From: Mesorhizobium huakuii
Lineage (GTDB): Bacteria > Pseudomonadota > Alphaproteobacteria > Rhizobiales > Rhizobiaceae
Direction: 5' to 3'
Assembly: GCF_014189455.1 (NCBI RefSeq)
Contig: NZ_CP050296.1
Coordinates: 4,894,001 to 4,958,000 of the forward strand
DNA length: 64,000 nt
Part shown: positions 45,466 through 55,945 of the stretch, piece by piece
How positions within the stretch are numbered: the stretch's first letter is position 1
Layout: each line of letters starts with the position of its first letter
Made by a program: the position numbers and the translations under genes
The notes under the pieces: model-generated
What the model was told of the DNA's origin: nothing
Seen by the model: the letters and a program-made list of their open reading frames with translations, nothing else
The model's database searches: none

Positions 45466-46443
45466 ATGGCGGTCTATACCGACGTTGCGGAGGGCGAACT
45501 CGGCGCTTTCCTGAAACACTATCCGGTCGGCGATCTCCTGTCCTACAAGGGCATCGCGGAGGGCACGGAAAACTCCAACTTTCTGCTCCACACCTCCAGC
45601 GGCTCCTACATCCTGACGCTCTATGAGAAGCGGGTCGAGAAGGCGGATCTGCCGTTTTTCCTTGGGCTGATGGGTCATCTCGCCAACAAGGGTGTGTCCT
45701 GTCCGCTGCCGGTGATCGCGCATGACGGCAGCGTCATCGGCACGCTGGCCGGCCGGCCGGCGGTTATCATCACCTTCCTCGAAGGGCTCTCGCTGCGGCG
45801 GCCGACGGCAACGCACTGTGCCGAGGTCGGCAAGGCGCTGGCCGCCCTGCATCTGGCCGGTGCCGATTTCCCGATGACCCGCCCGAACGCGCTCGCCATC
45901 GACGGTTGGCGCAAGCTTTGGAACGCGGCCCGCGACCGCGCCGACGAGGTCGAGCCGGGCCTCGCAGCCGAGGTCGACGCCGATTTCGCCGATTTCGAGC
46001 GCAACTGGCCGAAGGACCTTCCGGCAGGCATCATCCATGCCGATCTTTTTCCGGACAATGTCTTCTTCCTCGGCGAAAAGCTGTCGGGCCTGATCGACTT
46101 CTATTTCGCCTGCGACGACCTCTACGCCTATGATGTCGCCACCTGCCTCAACGCGTGGTGTTTCGAGAAGGATTTTTCCTTCAACCTCACCAAGGGGAAG
46201 GCACTGCTTGCCGGCTATCAGAGCGTGCGTTCCCTGAGCGGGCAGGAAAAGGCGGCATTGCCGATGCTGGCGCGCGGTTCGGCGTTGCGTTTCATGCTGA
46301 CCCGGCTCTACGACTGGCTCACCGTTCCCGATGGCGGGCTGGTGATGAAACGCGACCCGACCGAATATATCAGGCGGATGCGATTCCATCGGGCAATCAA
46401 ATCGGCTTCGGAATATGGATTGGCCGAATACGGGGTATCATGA
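45466..46443 (+). CDS. thrB: Homoserine kinase (APH-fold ThrB)
   Basis: A 325-residue kinase of the aminoglycoside-phosphotransferase-like ThrB type, which phosphorylates homoserine for threonine synthesis. The nucleotide loop is [18 protein letters not shown], and the catalytic loop [14 protein letters not shown] is followed by [10 protein letters not shown]. It lies 5 bp after ispH and overlaps rnhA by 4 bp. thrC, the next step, is 10 kb away in this window. Confidence 0.96.
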   Translation: MAVYTDVAEGELGAFLKHYPVGDLLSYKGIAEGTENSNFLLHTSSGSYILTLYEKRVEKADLPFFLGLMGHLANKGVSCPLPVIAHDGSVIGTLAGRPAVIITFLEGLSLRRPTATHCAEVGKALAALHLAGADFPMTRPNALAIDGWRKLWNAARDRADEVEPGLAAEVDADFADFERNWPKDLPAGIIHADLFPDNVFFLGEKLSGLIDFYFACDDLYAYDVATCLNAWCFEKDFSFNLTKGKALLAGYQSVRSLSGQEKAALPMLARGSALRFMLTRLYDWLTVPDGGLVMKRDPTEYIRRMRFHRAIKSASEYGLAEYGVS

Positions 46444-46973
46444 GCAAACAGGTTGAGATCTTCACCGACGGCGCCTGCTCGGGCAATCCCGGTCCTGGCG
46501 GCTGGGGTGCCATCCTGCGCTTCAACGGCACCACAAAGGAGCTTTCCGGCGGCGAGGCCGAAACGACCAACAACCGCATGGAGTTGCTGGCCGCCATCTC
46601 GGCGTTGAATGCGCTGAAGGAGCCTTGCACCGTCGAGCTTCACACCGACAGCAAATATGTCATGGACGGCATTTCCAAGTGGATCCATGGCTGGAAGAAG
46701 AACGGCTGGAAGACCGCCGACAAGAAGCCGGTCAAGAACGGCGAGCTGTGGCAGGCGCTGGATGAAGCCAATCGGCGCCACAAGGTCACCTGGAACTGGG
46801 TCAAGGGCCACGCCGGCCATACCGAGAACGAGCGCGCCGACGAGTTGGCCAGGGAAGGAATGGCGCCGTTCAAGAAAGGCTCTTTCAAGCCAGCGGTGTC
46901 GGCGCCGAAGCCGGATGCCCAGCCGAAGCAGCCGGCAGCCACGAAGGCTCGTCGTTCGACCCAGAGCTATTGA
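46440..46973 (+). CDS. rnhA: Ribonuclease HI
   Basis: A 177-residue RNase H1 that cuts the RNA strand of RNA–DNA hybrids. The acidic active-site residues are in [37 protein letters not shown] and [15 protein letters not shown]. The family core ends near residue 148; about 28 extra residues rich in Lys, Pro and Ala form a flexible tail. It overlaps thrB by 4 bp. Confidence 0.96.
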   Translation: MSKQVEIFTDGACSGNPGPGGWGAILRFNGTTKELSGGEAETTNNRMELLAAISALNALKEPCTVELHTDSKYVMDGISKWIHGWKKNGWKTADKKPVKNGELWQALDEANRRHKVTWNWVKGHAGHTENERADELAREGMAPFKKGSFKPAVSAPKPDAQPKQPAATKARRSTQSY

Positions 46974-47013
46974 GTTCCAGCAGCTGGTCGGCGCTCAGGC
47001 GGGAACCTTAATC

Positions 47014-47592
47014 ATGCCGATCCTCTACTATGTCACGCATCCCCAGGTGCAGATCGATGCCGCCATTCCCGTGCCGGAATGGGGGTTATCAGACGTCGGG
47101 CGGGCGAGAGCCGTTGCCATGCTCGATCAGCCATGGGTCGGTTCAATCAGGCGTATCGTGTCATCGGGCGAGCGAAAGGCGATAGAAACCGCTGAGATAC
47201 TCGCAGGCCATCTCCGCCTTGCCGTGGAGGTCAGGGAACGGATGCATGAGAACGACCGGTCCGCGACGGGCTTTCTGCCGCCGCCGGAGTTCGAAGCGGT
47301 TGCCGACCAGTTCTTCGCCAATCCGCACAAAAGTATTCGCGAGTGGGAGCGGGCGATCGATGCGCAGCAACGCATTATCAGCGAGGTCGAGGCCGTGCTC
47401 GGCGGCGATGAGGCCGGCGACATCGCTGTCGTTGGCCATGGAGGAGTTGGAACGCTCCTGTTGCTGTCTCTCAGCGGACGGGAAATCAGCCGCGAAGCGG
47501 ATCAGCCGGCCGGCGGCGGCAACTATTTTGCCTACGATATCGGCGCGCACCGTGTCATGCATGGATGGCGGCCGATCGACAGGCTGCCTTGA
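47014..47592 (+). CDS. Histidine-phosphatase-fold protein with altered RHG motif
   Basis: A 192-residue phosphoglycerate-mutase-like protein. The usual R-H-G at the N-terminus is T-H-P (LYYVTHPQVQ). The second motif keeps its His (VVGHGGVGTLL), and SSGERKAIETAEIL matches the Arg/Glu segment. Loss of the first Arg and Gly would weaken phosphate binding, so activity is doubtful. It lies 40 bp after rnhA. Confidence 0.83.
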   Translation: MPILYYVTHPQVQIDAAIPVPEWGLSDVGRARAVAMLDQPWVGSIRRIVSSGERKAIETAEILAGHLRLAVEVRERMHENDRSATGFLPPPEFEAVADQFFANPHKSIREWERAIDAQQRIISEVEAVLGGDEAGDIAVVGHGGVGTLLLLSLSGREISREADQPAGGGNYFAYDIGAHRVMHGWRPIDRLP

Positions 47593-47652
47593 CCCGCGAG
47601 AGTGCGCATAGGTTAGGATAGGCTCTTCCGGTGGCGTTGCTCAAGGACATGG

Positions 47653-47675
47653 ATGGGAGTAATATTTCCTACCAT
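47653..47675 (+). promoter_or_regulatory. Candidate ParD operator
   Basis: A 23-bp imperfect palindrome (ATGG-x-AG-x-AA … TT-x-CT-x-CCAT) 24 bp upstream of the parD-like start. Its position fits autorepression by an RHH antitoxin. The match is imperfect. Confidence 0.35.
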
Positions 47676-47690
47676 GGAGCAATGCCATAA

Positions 47691-48282
<592 letters not shown>

Positions 48283-48283
48283 T

Positions 48284-48388
48284 GCATGTCGCCCAAAAGT
48301 GACCTCGGTTTTGGGAGAACGACCTGCACAAAAAGATGCACCTAAAGCGCTTCGCATGAATCCGTTTCAACGCGACGCGCTTTAGGTG
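48284..48388. repeat. Dispersed intergenic repeat, copy 2
   Basis: A 105-bp element starting GCATGTCGCCCAAAAG, with CGGTTTTGGGAGAACGACC in the middle and a perfect 11-bp inverted repeat at its end: ACCTAAAGCGC (48340–48350) and GCGCTTTAGGT (48377–48387). It is homologous to 23976–24075, but the stem bases differ while pairing is kept. It fills the gap between parE and a convergent DUF2938 gene and could act as a terminator. Confidence 0.8.
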
Positions 48389-48389
48389 T

Positions 48390-48866
48390 CTAGCGGATCA
48401 CCAGCGCCGTGCCCCAAAGCCCGAGCGCGAACACTGTGTGAGAGACCAGGTTGAGCGCCCGGATCTGCATCGGATTGGGCCGCTTCGAGGCTGCCCATCC
48501 GGCGCCCATGCCGGGTGCCAGCAGGAACCAGCCGGCGCCGACGGTGACGATGCCGAGGATGAAGGCCGGCATGAAGGTCGGCGCGGCAAGCCAGCCGGCT
48601 CCGGCCAGCACGACCAGGATGATGCCGTAGACGATGCCGACGAAATAGTGAAAGGCCCAACCGAGCGCGACTTCATGCGCGTAAGGCTCTGCCTCGCCAA
48701 TATCGTTGTGAAAGACCTTGTCGGTGAGGTGCCAGACCCAGCGACCGACAGGTCCCCAGTTCGGCCGTGGCTGGCCAAACGCCTTATGCAAAAAGAGGGC
48801 CCAGAGATCCATCAGTATGGTGGCGCCGATGCCGATCGCGATAGCGCGCCAGATGACGTCAAACAT
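48390..48866 (-). CDS. DUF2938 family membrane protein
   Basis: A 158-residue protein with four hydrophobic segments (about 6–27, 68–92, 94–112 and 140–156). DUF2938 features include ATILMDLWALFLHKAFGQPRPNW and WAFHYFVGIVYGI. It is an inner-membrane protein of unknown role. It stands alone and ends 2 bp from the dispersed repeat. Confidence 0.85.
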   Translation of the reverse strand: MFDVIWRAIAIGIGATILMDLWALFLHKAFGQPRPNWGPVGRWVWHLTDKVFHNDIGEAEPYAHEVALGWAFHYFVGIVYGIILVVLAGAGWLAAPTFMPAFILGIVTVGAGWFLLAPGMGAGWAASKRPNPMQIRALNLVSHTVFALGLWGTALVIR

Positions 48867-48958
48867 TGCTGGATCCCCCGAAAGCCGGCAATTCTCAAGC
48901 GCAAGCGGTTGTCGGTCAGGCCGACTGTTGCGGCCTCGCCCGACGCCGTCGTTGAAGC

Positions 48959-49441
48959 TCAGAGCTGTCCGAGAATATGAGCCGCGCCGGACTCGTCGAC
49001 GCCGGGCTTGGTCTCGACATTGAGCGCGGTGACCTTGCCGTCGTCGATGATCATCGAAAACCGCTTCGAGCGCAGGCCCATGCCGGCGGCGGAAAGGTCG
49101 TTGTCGAGCCCGACCGCCCTGGCGAAATCACCACTGCCGTCGGCGAGGAACAAGATCTTGCCTTCGCCGCCGGTGAAGTGCGCCCAGGCGCCCATGACAT
49201 GAACGTCGTTGACCGAAACGACGGCGATGGTGTCGACGCCACGCGCCAGGATGGCGTCATGGTTTTCGAGATAGCCGGGCAGATGGTTGTTGCTGCAGGT
49301 CGGCGTGAAGGCGCCGGGAACACCGAACAGGACTACCTTCTTGCCCGGGAAAATCTCGGCCGACGTGATCGCCTTGGCGCCGTCGGCGGTCATTGTCTTG
49401 AAGGTTACCTCGGGCAGCTTGTCGCCAACGGAAATGGTCAT
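48959..49441 (-). CDS. Peroxiredoxin (Prx5 type)
   Basis: A 160-residue thiol peroxidase of the AhpC/TSA Prx5 group. The peroxidatic Cys is in GVPGAFTPTCSNNHLPGY, and the conserved Arg lies in the GMGLRSKRFSM region. It reduces hydroperoxides using glutaredoxin or thioredoxin. The ATG at 49441 has GAGGA 5–6 bases upstream and begins at the family N-terminus. Length is normal. Confidence 0.95.
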   Translation of the reverse strand: MTISVGDKLPEVTFKTMTADGAKAITSAEIFPGKKVVLFGVPGAFTPTCSNNHLPGYLENHDAILARGVDTIAVVSVNDVHVMGAWAHFTGGEGKILFLADGSGDFARAVGLDNDLSAAGMGLRSKRFSMIIDDGKVTALNVETKPGVDESGAAHILGQL

Positions 49442-49524
49442 GAGTTCCTCGCTTGGGGAATGGGAAGGATGCATGCTTGCGTAGCGAACTCAGCGGCGTC
49501 CTGCAACCGTTCGGGCAAGCTGGA

Positions 49525-50331
49525 TCAAGGGAAAGGCAGCAGCCCTTCGACCGCGCCCGCCGAACTCGTCAGCGTGTAGTGAAGCCCGCCATCCGTCGGC
49601 GTTGCCGAGGGGCGGTCGAGGATCGGCACGGTGAAGATCAGCTTGCCGTCCTTTTCGCTGCGGGAAGGGGTGCCGAACATATAGTCCCGCTCGCCAGCGA
49701 CGAAGAAATCCGCTGCCTCCGGGTCACCGGGAAAGCTCGCCTCGACGACCAGAGTCTCGTGATCGCCCGGCAGCACGTTGATGCCGAAATCAGGCTTTGC
49801 CGGCGCCGGCAACGCCGTGAAGCTCGCCTTCACCAGGGCCGCGTCGTCGGCATTGTCAGGATCGGAAGTGGGATCGACGGTCAGCCGTGTCTGCACGGGG
49901 ATGCAGATCGTCTCGCAAATGCCGAGAAAGATATCGGCATCGATGACAGCCGGCTGGTTCGGGGTTGCCAGCGTAAAGGTCACAGGCAGCGAAATCGGAT
50001 AGTTGTAGCCTGCCCATTTGCCATAACCATCGTCGTGGCGTTGCGGTGCCGGAAACGAGAGTGTGGCATCGGCGATGTTGGTGCTGGCCGAAACATCGAG
50101 CTGCGGCGGCACGCCGGCGTCGCCCGGGTCGCGCCAATAGGTCTTCCAGCCTGGCTTGAGCGCGATGTCGAGAACGCCCTGGATGCGGCCGGCCTCGTCG
50201 GGCTTGCCTGATGTCACCAACCGCACCTTGCCGCCTTCGCTGTTGTACCAGGCGGACGAGGAGGCGGAGGCAGGGAGAGCGGCCGCTGATCCCATGGCGG
50301 CGCCGAGCAGCAGGATTTTCAAGCTTTGCAT
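49525..50331 (-). CDS. DsbD alpha-domain-like exported protein
   Basis: A 268-residue protein with a signal peptide ([23 protein letters not shown]) and a beta-rich domain matching the N-terminal domain of DsbD ([32 protein letters not shown]). The two Cys in GICETICIP are placed as in DsbD-alpha, which passes electrons to periplasmic partners. No membrane domain or thioredoxin domain is attached. It diverges from yqgE. Confidence 0.85.
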   Translation of the reverse strand: MQSLKILLLGAAMGSAAALPASASSSAWYNSEGGKVRLVTSGKPDEAGRIQGVLDIALKPGWKTYWRDPGDAGVPPQLDVSASTNIADATLSFPAPQRHDDGYGKWAGYNYPISLPVTFTLATPNQPAVIDADIFLGICETICIPVQTRLTVDPTSDPDNADDAALVKASFTALPAPAKPDFGINVLPGDHETLVVEASFPGDPEAADFFVAGERDYMFGTPSRSEKDGKLIFTVPILDRPSATPTDGGLHYTLTSSAGAVEGLLPFP

Positions 50332-50502
50332 GGCGGTGATTTGATCGTCCGTTCGTGGCTTCGCAATGTTTTCACGGCTTTGTTGATATCATATTTGCGT
50401 GACCTTCGCGGGCAAGCCATGGCGGCCTGGCACCATGGGCTTTGGTCGAATCCGGCGCGGCGCATCTTTTCGGCGCCGGGGAAACACGGTACCCTCGCTG
50501 CC

Positions 50503-51111
50503 ATGGATTTGTTGCGCCACAAAAAGACGGCTGCTGGACGCGGCTTTCTCGACGATCAGTTCCTGATTGCCATGCCCGGCATGAAGGACGATCGTTTCAC
50601 GCGCTCGGTCATCTACATCTGCGCGCACTCAGATGAAGGCGCGATGGGCCTGATCATCAACCAGACACAGCAGATGCTGTTTCCGGATCTTCTGGTGCAG
50701 CTTGGCATCATGAACGAGCAGGAGGCGATCCGCCTGCCGGCGCAGGCGCGCGATTTCGTCGTGCGCAATGGCGGGCCTGTCGATCGCAGCCGGGGCTTCG
50801 TCCTGCATTCGGGCGACTACCGCGTGGAATCGTCGCTGACCGTTTCCGACGATATCTGCCTGACCGCGACGGTCGACATACTGCGCGCCATATCGTCGGG
50901 CCGCGGCCCGCGTCACGCGCTGATGGCGCTGGGCTATTCGGGCTGGGGTGCCGGCCAGCTGGAAACCGAAATCGCCGAAAATGGCTGGCTGACCTGCCCG
51001 GCCAGCCCCGAGCTTCTGTTCGACGCCGACATCGAGCGCAAATACGATCGCATCCTCGCCTCGATCGGCATCGATCTGGCGCATCTCAGCCTGGCCGCCG
51101 GACACGCCTGA
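50503..51111 (+). CDS. YqgE/AlgH family protein
   Basis: A 202-residue protein of the UPF0301 family: [30 protein letters not shown] and [16 protein letters not shown] are diagnostic. The function is unclear; AlgH was linked to alginate regulation in Pseudomonas. The ATG at 50503 gives the normal length; earlier in-frame Mets at 50419 and 50326 would add non-conserved residues. It converges on the GGDEF/EAL gene. Confidence 0.92.
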   Translation: MDLLRHKKTAAGRGFLDDQFLIAMPGMKDDRFTRSVIYICAHSDEGAMGLIINQTQQMLFPDLLVQLGIMNEQEAIRLPAQARDFVVRNGGPVDRSRGFVLHSGDYRVESSLTVSDDICLTATVDILRAISSGRGPRHALMALGYSGWGAGQLETEIAENGWLTCPASPELLFDADIERKYDRILASIGIDLAHLSLAAGHA

Positions 51112-51135
51112 CCCATTAAGCCGACGCAGAGGCCT

Positions 51136-54024
51136 CTAAGCCTGCGTCAGCGGATACTGCTCCTTCAGCGTCTTCAGCACCTGGTCGCCCGGCATCGGCG
51201 CGCCGAACATGAAGCTCTGCACATATTCGCAGCCCATCTGGCGCAATTCCAGCGCATCGCGTTCGTCCGAAATGCCTTCGGCGACCACCGACAGGCCGAG
51301 CTCATGCGCCATGTTGACCATGGATTTGAGCAGCACGGCGCGTTTGGGCGTGCTGTCGTCGACAAAGCTCTTGTCGATCTTGATCGTGTCGAACGGGAAC
51401 CGCGTCAGATAGGCGAGCGAGGAATAGCCGGTGCCGAAATCGTCCAGCGACAGGCCGATGCCGAGCTGCTTCAGTTTGGTCAGCACATGCGCCGTCTGCT
51501 CGGGGTTATCCATCACCAGGGACTCGGTGAGTTCGAGCCGGAAGCAGCGCGGCTTCAGATTGGCCCGCGCGATGACGGAGCGGACATCGCTGACCAGGTC
51601 GCGGCGGATGAGCTGGCGGCTGGACAGGTTGACCGAGACCGACAGCGGTGCGTCGCCGATCTGCTTTTGCCATCCGGCGAGGTCCTCGGCCGCCTGCTGC
51701 ATGGCAAACAGCCCAAGCTGCACGATCAGCCCGCAGCTTTCGGCGACCGGGATGAAGTCGGCCGGGGGGATCATGCCGCGGCGCGGATGGTCCCAGCGCA
51801 GCAAGGCTTCGAAGCCGGCAACGCTGCCGTCTTCCAGCCGCACGATCGGCTGGTAGGCAAGGGTAAATTCGCGCCGCTCGATGGCGCGCCGCAGGTCGGA
51901 TTCGAACTGCAACCGGTCGGTGCCGACGGTGCGGAAGGCCGGGCGGAACGGCTCGATCCGGTCGCCACCAAAGCGCTTGGCCTGATGCATGGCAAGCTCG
52001 GCGTCCTTGACCATGTCCTCGGCCGAGGTCTGCGCCGAGGTCCAGGTGATCAGGCCGATCGAGGCGGTCAGCACGATCTCGCGCTTGGCAAAGGTGATCG
52101 GATTGTTGATCGCATGCTTGATGGCGTCCGCCACGCCGGCGATGCGGGCAGGGTCCTGTTCGGACAAAAGCATGAGCGCGAACTGGTCGCCGGCGAAGCG
52201 TGACAGAGAATCCTTCGGCTTCAACAGCCGGTGCAGGCGACGCGCTATGGTGAGCAGGATGGTGTCACCGGCCGAGATGCCGAGCCCGTCATTGACCTGC
52301 TTGAAGCGGTCGATGTCGATGACGAAGACGGTCGGGCGCACCTTCTCTTCGGTGCGGGCGATCGAGATGATCGCTTCCAGCCGGTTCATGAACAGTTCGC
52401 GGTTCGGCAGGCCGGTCAGATTATCGTGCACGGCGTCGTGCAGAAGCCGCTCCTCGGACTTCTTCTGCTCGGTGACGTCGACCATGGTGCCGACGCAGCG
52501 TATGACCTCGCCGTCCGATCCGATAACCGGCCGCGCCCGCAAGTTGAACCAGTGATAATGCCCGTCGGCGCCGCGCAGGCGGAAGTTCTGCGACACCCGG
52601 CCGCGCCGGTGTTCAAGCACCACGTCGAGCGTCGTGCGGAACGTGTCGCGGTCGTCGGCATGCAGCACGGGCAGCCAGTTGCGTGCAGCACCCCCAAGGC
52701 TGTTGGGCGCGAGGCCGAGCTGGATGCTGACGTCGGGCTTGGTGACGACGCGGTCGCGCAGCACGTCCCAGTCCCACACCGTGTCGCCCGACCCGGCAAC
52801 CGCCAGCGCCTGGCGTTCGAGGTCGGAGAACAGCCCCTGATGCAGCGCGCCACCGGCAAAGGCGTGCTGCATGACGGTGAAGCCGATCAACAGGATAATC
52901 AGGATCAGCCCGCCGCCGAGTGCAGGCTGGGCGATGTCGTTGTCGAGCATGCCGGTGATCGCCATCCACGACCCGCATAGCCACAACAGCACCATGACCC
53001 AACTGGGCACCAGCATGATCGCACGATCATAACCCCGAATCCCGAGGAAGATGATCAGGCCGAGCCCGGTCAGCGCGGTGGCGGCAAAGGAGATGCGGGC
53101 GATGCCGGCGGCGACCGCAGGATCGACGATGGCGACGCCCGCAATCAACACCAGCCCGAGAATCCAGACCAGGGCGCCATAGCTGAAATGGCCGTGCCAT
53201 CGGTTGAGGTTGAGGTAGGCGAACAGGAAGACGACGAAGGTCGCCGCAAGCGCCACCTCCGTTCCCGCCCGCCACATCTGCTCATTGCCGGGCGAGATCT
53301 CGATGACCTTGTTGAGGAAACCGAAATCGACGCAGATATAGGAAAGCACCGCCCAGGCAAGTGCCGCGGTCGCCGGGAACATCGAGGTCCCCTTGACCAC
53401 GAAAAGGATGGTCAGGAACAGCGCCAGAAGGCCGGCAATGCCGATGACGATGCCGCGAAACAGCGTGTAGGAGTTGACCGAGTCCTTGTAGGCTTCCGGT
53501 TCCCACAGATAGACCTGCGGCAGCTTGGGCGAGGCGAGCTCGGCGATGAAGGTGATCACCGTTCCCGGGTTCAGCGTCACCCGGAACACATCGGCGTCAG
53601 GGCTGGTCTGGCGGTCGAGCGCAAAGCCCTCGCTGGGCGTGATCGCGGCAATGCGGGTGGCGCCGAGATCGGGCCAGAAGATGCCGGAATTGACCAATCG
53701 GAAATGCGGCGCCACGATCAGCCTGTCGATCTGCTGGTCGGTGCTGTTGGCCAGCGCGAACACCGCCCAGTCGCCGGTCGAGCGGGCGTCTTTGGCCTCG
53801 ACCTCGATGCGCCGCACGATGCCGTCCGGCCCCGGCGCGGTCGACACCTGGAAGTTTTCGCCCTGATTGCGGTAGATTTCGAAGGCGCGCGACAGGTCGA
53901 GCGCGACGTCGTCGCGGGCAATCTTGATCGGTTCGACGGCAAAGGCCGACGAAGCCGCGCACAGCGTCAGCATTGCCGCGAGGACAAAGGCGAACAGCGG
54001 CCCGTTTCGCAGGAAATTCGTCAA
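51136..54024 (-). CDS. Membrane GGDEF/EAL c-di-GMP protein with degenerate GGDEF
   Basis: A 962-residue protein. A signal peptide and periplasmic domain (1–190) are followed by about seven membrane helices (about 195–395), a PAS/PAC domain (about 410–525), GGDEF (530–685) and EAL (700–950). The GGDEF motif reads AGDQF at 611–615, so cyclase activity is unlikely. EAL (739–741), SVNLSSRQL, LELTES and DDFGTGYSS are intact, so c-di-GMP phosphodiesterase activity is expected. The layout resembles 7TM-sensor proteins. The start is a TTG with AAGGA upstream, 3 bp after the GNAT stop, so it is coupled to that gene. Confidence 0.92.
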   Translation of the reverse strand: MTNFLRNGPLFAFVLAAMLTLCAASSAFAVEPIKIARDDVALDLSRAFEIYRNQGENFQVSTAPGPDGIVRRIEVEAKDARSTGDWAVFALANSTDQQIDRLIVAPHFRLVNSGIFWPDLGATRIAAITPSEGFALDRQTSPDADVFRVTLNPGTVITFIAELASPKLPQVYLWEPEAYKDSVNSYTLFRGIVIGIAGLLALFLTILFVVKGTSMFPATAALAWAVLSYICVDFGFLNKVIEISPGNEQMWRAGTEVALAATFVVFLFAYLNLNRWHGHFSYGALVWILGLVLIAGVAIVDPAVAAGIARISFAATALTGLGLIIFLGIRGYDRAIMLVPSWVMVLLWLCGSWMAITGMLDNDIAQPALGGGLILIILLIGFTVMQHAFAGGALHQGLFSDLERQALAVAGSGDTVWDWDVLRDRVVTKPDVSIQLGLAPNSLGGAARNWLPVLHADDRDTFRTTLDVVLEHRRGRVSQNFRLRGADGHYHWFNLRARPVIGSDGEVIRCVGTMVDVTEQKKSEERLLHDAVHDNLTGLPNRELFMNRLEAIISIARTEEKVRPTVFVIDIDRFKQVNDGLGISAGDTILLTIARRLHRLLKPKDSLSRFAGDQFALMLLSEQDPARIAGVADAIKHAINNPITFAKREIVLTASIGLITWTSAQTSAEDMVKDAELAMHQAKRFGGDRIEPFRPAFRTVGTDRLQFESDLRRAIERREFTLAYQPIVRLEDGSVAGFEALLRWDHPRRGMIPPADFIPVAESCGLIVQLGLFAMQQAAEDLAGWQKQIGDAPLSVSVNLSSRQLIRRDLVSDVRSVIARANLKPRCFRLELTESLVMDNPEQTAHVLTKLKQLGIGLSLDDFGTGYSSLAYLTRFPFDTIKIDKSFVDDSTPKRAVLLKSMVNMAHELGLSVVAEGISDERDALELRQMGCEYVQSFMFGAPMPGDQVLKTLKEQYPLTQA

Positions 54025-54027
54025 AAA

Positions 54028-54624
54028 TCAGTCCTTCGTTCCTGCGGCCGGCGGATCGTCCGCGATCCGGGCGTAGAGGTAATGGTCCTGCCAGATGCCG
54101 TTGATCCTCAGATAGGATCTTAACAGTCCTTCGCGCCGGAATCCGGCTTTTTCAAGCACGCGGATCGACCGGATATTGTCGGGAATACAGGCCGCCTCGA
54201 TCCGGTGCAACCTCAGAGTATCGAAGGCGAAGCGGGACACGACCTTGACCGCGTCGGTCATCAGCCCGCGCCCGCCGAAGCGCTCGCCGATCCAGTAGCC
54301 GACATGGCCGCTTTGCGAGACGCCATGGCGTATGTTGCCGAGCGTGATGCCGCCAGCCAGCTTGCCGCTCGACTTCTCGAAGATGAAGAAGGCGATCGCC
54401 GTTCCCTGCGCATAGTCTTCGCGGTAGCGGCTGATGCGCAGGCGCCATGCCGCGCGGTCGAGCTCGTCGGGAGTCCAGCGTGGCTCCCACGGCTCCAGAA
54501 AGGCGCGGCTTTCACCGCGCAATATCGACCATTCCCGGAAGTCATTGGTGAATGGCACGCGCAGCGTGACGAGATCACCCTTCAGTGCCGGCAGGTCACG
54601 GCGAAAGAAAGGGAGCGCGAACAC
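54028..54624 (-). CDS. GNAT acetyltransferase (RimJ-type)
   Basis: A 198-residue N-acetyltransferase. The acetyl-CoA region is VGYWIGERFGGRGLMTDAVKVV and the C-terminal signature IPDNIRSIRVLEKAGF. It resembles RimJ, which acetylates ribosomal protein S5. It starts with GTG, 14 bp after the M16 peptidase stop, and leads directly into the c-di-GMP gene. The substrate is inferred only. Confidence 0.9.
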   Translation of the reverse strand: MFALPFFRRDLPALKGDLVTLRVPFTNDFREWSILRGESRAFLEPWEPRWTPDELDRAAWRLRISRYREDYAQGTAIAFFIFEKSSGKLAGGITLGNIRHGVSQSGHVGYWIGERFGGRGLMTDAVKVVSRFAFDTLRLHRIEAACIPDNIRSIRVLEKAGFRREGLLRSYLRINGIWQDHYLYARIADDPPAAGTKD

Positions 54625-54638
54625 GACGCTTGGGGGAC

Positions 54639-55931
54639 TTAGACGGCGAGCCTGCGGGCCGTGGTCTGCGTGCCCGGAAGCGAATCGAGAATCGCCTCAT
54701 ATGGTGCCAGCGTACCCACGGGCCCGACAGCGGTAAGCGTCGGCTTGGTCGAGAACATCCGCGATGACAGGTCGGTCAGCCGCTCCACCGTCAGCGCCGA
54801 GAGGCGCTCCATCAATTCCTCCTTGGCGATCGGCCTGCCGAACAAAAGCAGTTGCCTTGCAATCTGCGAGGCGCGGCTGGCCGGGCTTTCGGCGGACATG
54901 ATCAGCCCGGCGCGATATTGGGCGCGCGCGCGGTCGAGTTCTTCCTGCAGGATGTTCTCGCCGGCCTTCTGCAGTTCGTCGATAATGACAGGCACGAGTT
55001 CGGCAATGTCGCTCTGCCCGGTCGCGGCATGGACGCCGAAGATGCCGGTGTCGGAAAAGCCCCAGTGGAAGGCATAGACGGAGTAACACAGGCCACGCTT
55101 CTCGCGGACTTCCTGGAACAGGCGCGATGACATGCCGCCACCGAGGATCATCGACAGCACCTGCGAGGCGTAGAAGTCGCGAACATGGTAGGCGCGGCCC
55201 TCGAAGCCCAGCACGATCTGCGCGTCCATCAAGTCGCGGTCCTCGCGGAAATCGCCACCGACATATTGCGCATATTGCGGGATGGTGCTGTCAGCCTTGC
55301 TGCGGAAGCCGCCAAGCTGCTTCTCGACTTCGCGCACGAAATTGTCGTGCTTGATGTCGCCGGCAGCGACGATGACCATCCGCTCGGCGCCATATTGGCG
55401 TTCGATGAAATCGTGCAATTGCTTGGAAGTGAAGGACTTGACGGTTTCCGGCGTGCCCAGGATCGAGCGGCCGATGGTCTGGTGGCGAAAGGCCGTCTCG
55501 GTGAAACGGTCGAAGACGATATCGTCTGGCGTATCGTGCGCGGCGCCGATCTCCTGCAGGATGACGTGCTGCTCGCGCTCGAGTTCCTGCGGGTCGAATT
55601 CGGACTCCTGCAGGATGTCGGCGAGAATATCCACTGCCAGCGGTACGTCATCGCTGAGCACCCTGGCGTAGTAGGAGGTGGTCTCGACGCTGGTGGCAGC
55701 GTTGATCTCGCCGCCGACATCCTCGATTTCCGAGGCGATTTCGAAGGCCGTCCGCCGCTTCGTACCCTTGAACGCCATGTGCTCGAGCAGATGGGCCATG
55801 CCATGCTCTTCGTCACGTTCATTGCGGGCGCCGGACTTGACCCAGGCCCCCAGGGCAACCGATTCGATACTTGGAAGGGTTTCGGTGGCGACTGTCAGGC
55901 CGTTCGACAGACGGCTTACCTCAACACCCAT
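54639..55931 (-). CDS. M16 family zinc metallopeptidase
   Basis: A 430-residue peptidase of the mitochondrial-processing-peptidase-like group. The inverted zinc motif H-x-x-E-H is in MAHLLEHMAFKGTKRRT, and the distal Glu follows about 75 residues later. The C-terminal half is the second M16 domain (SVYAFHWGFSDTGIF). It is probably cytoplasmic. It lies 14 bp after thrC in a thrC–M16–GNAT–EAL run. Confidence 0.94.
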   Translation of the reverse strand: MGVEVSRLSNGLTVATETLPSIESVALGAWVKSGARNERDEEHGMAHLLEHMAFKGTKRRTAFEIASEIEDVGGEINAATSVETTSYYARVLSDDVPLAVDILADILQESEFDPQELEREQHVILQEIGAAHDTPDDIVFDRFTETAFRHQTIGRSILGTPETVKSFTSKQLHDFIERQYGAERMVIVAAGDIKHDNFVREVEKQLGGFRSKADSTIPQYAQYVGGDFREDRDLMDAQIVLGFEGRAYHVRDFYASQVLSMILGGGMSSRLFQEVREKRGLCYSVYAFHWGFSDTGIFGVHAATGQSDIAELVPVIIDELQKAGENILQEELDRARAQYRAGLIMSAESPASRASQIARQLLLFGRPIAKEELMERLSALTVERLTDLSSRMFSTKPTLTAVGPVGTLAPYEAILDSLPGTQTTARRLAV

Positions 55932-55945
55932 ATGGCTCGTACTCC

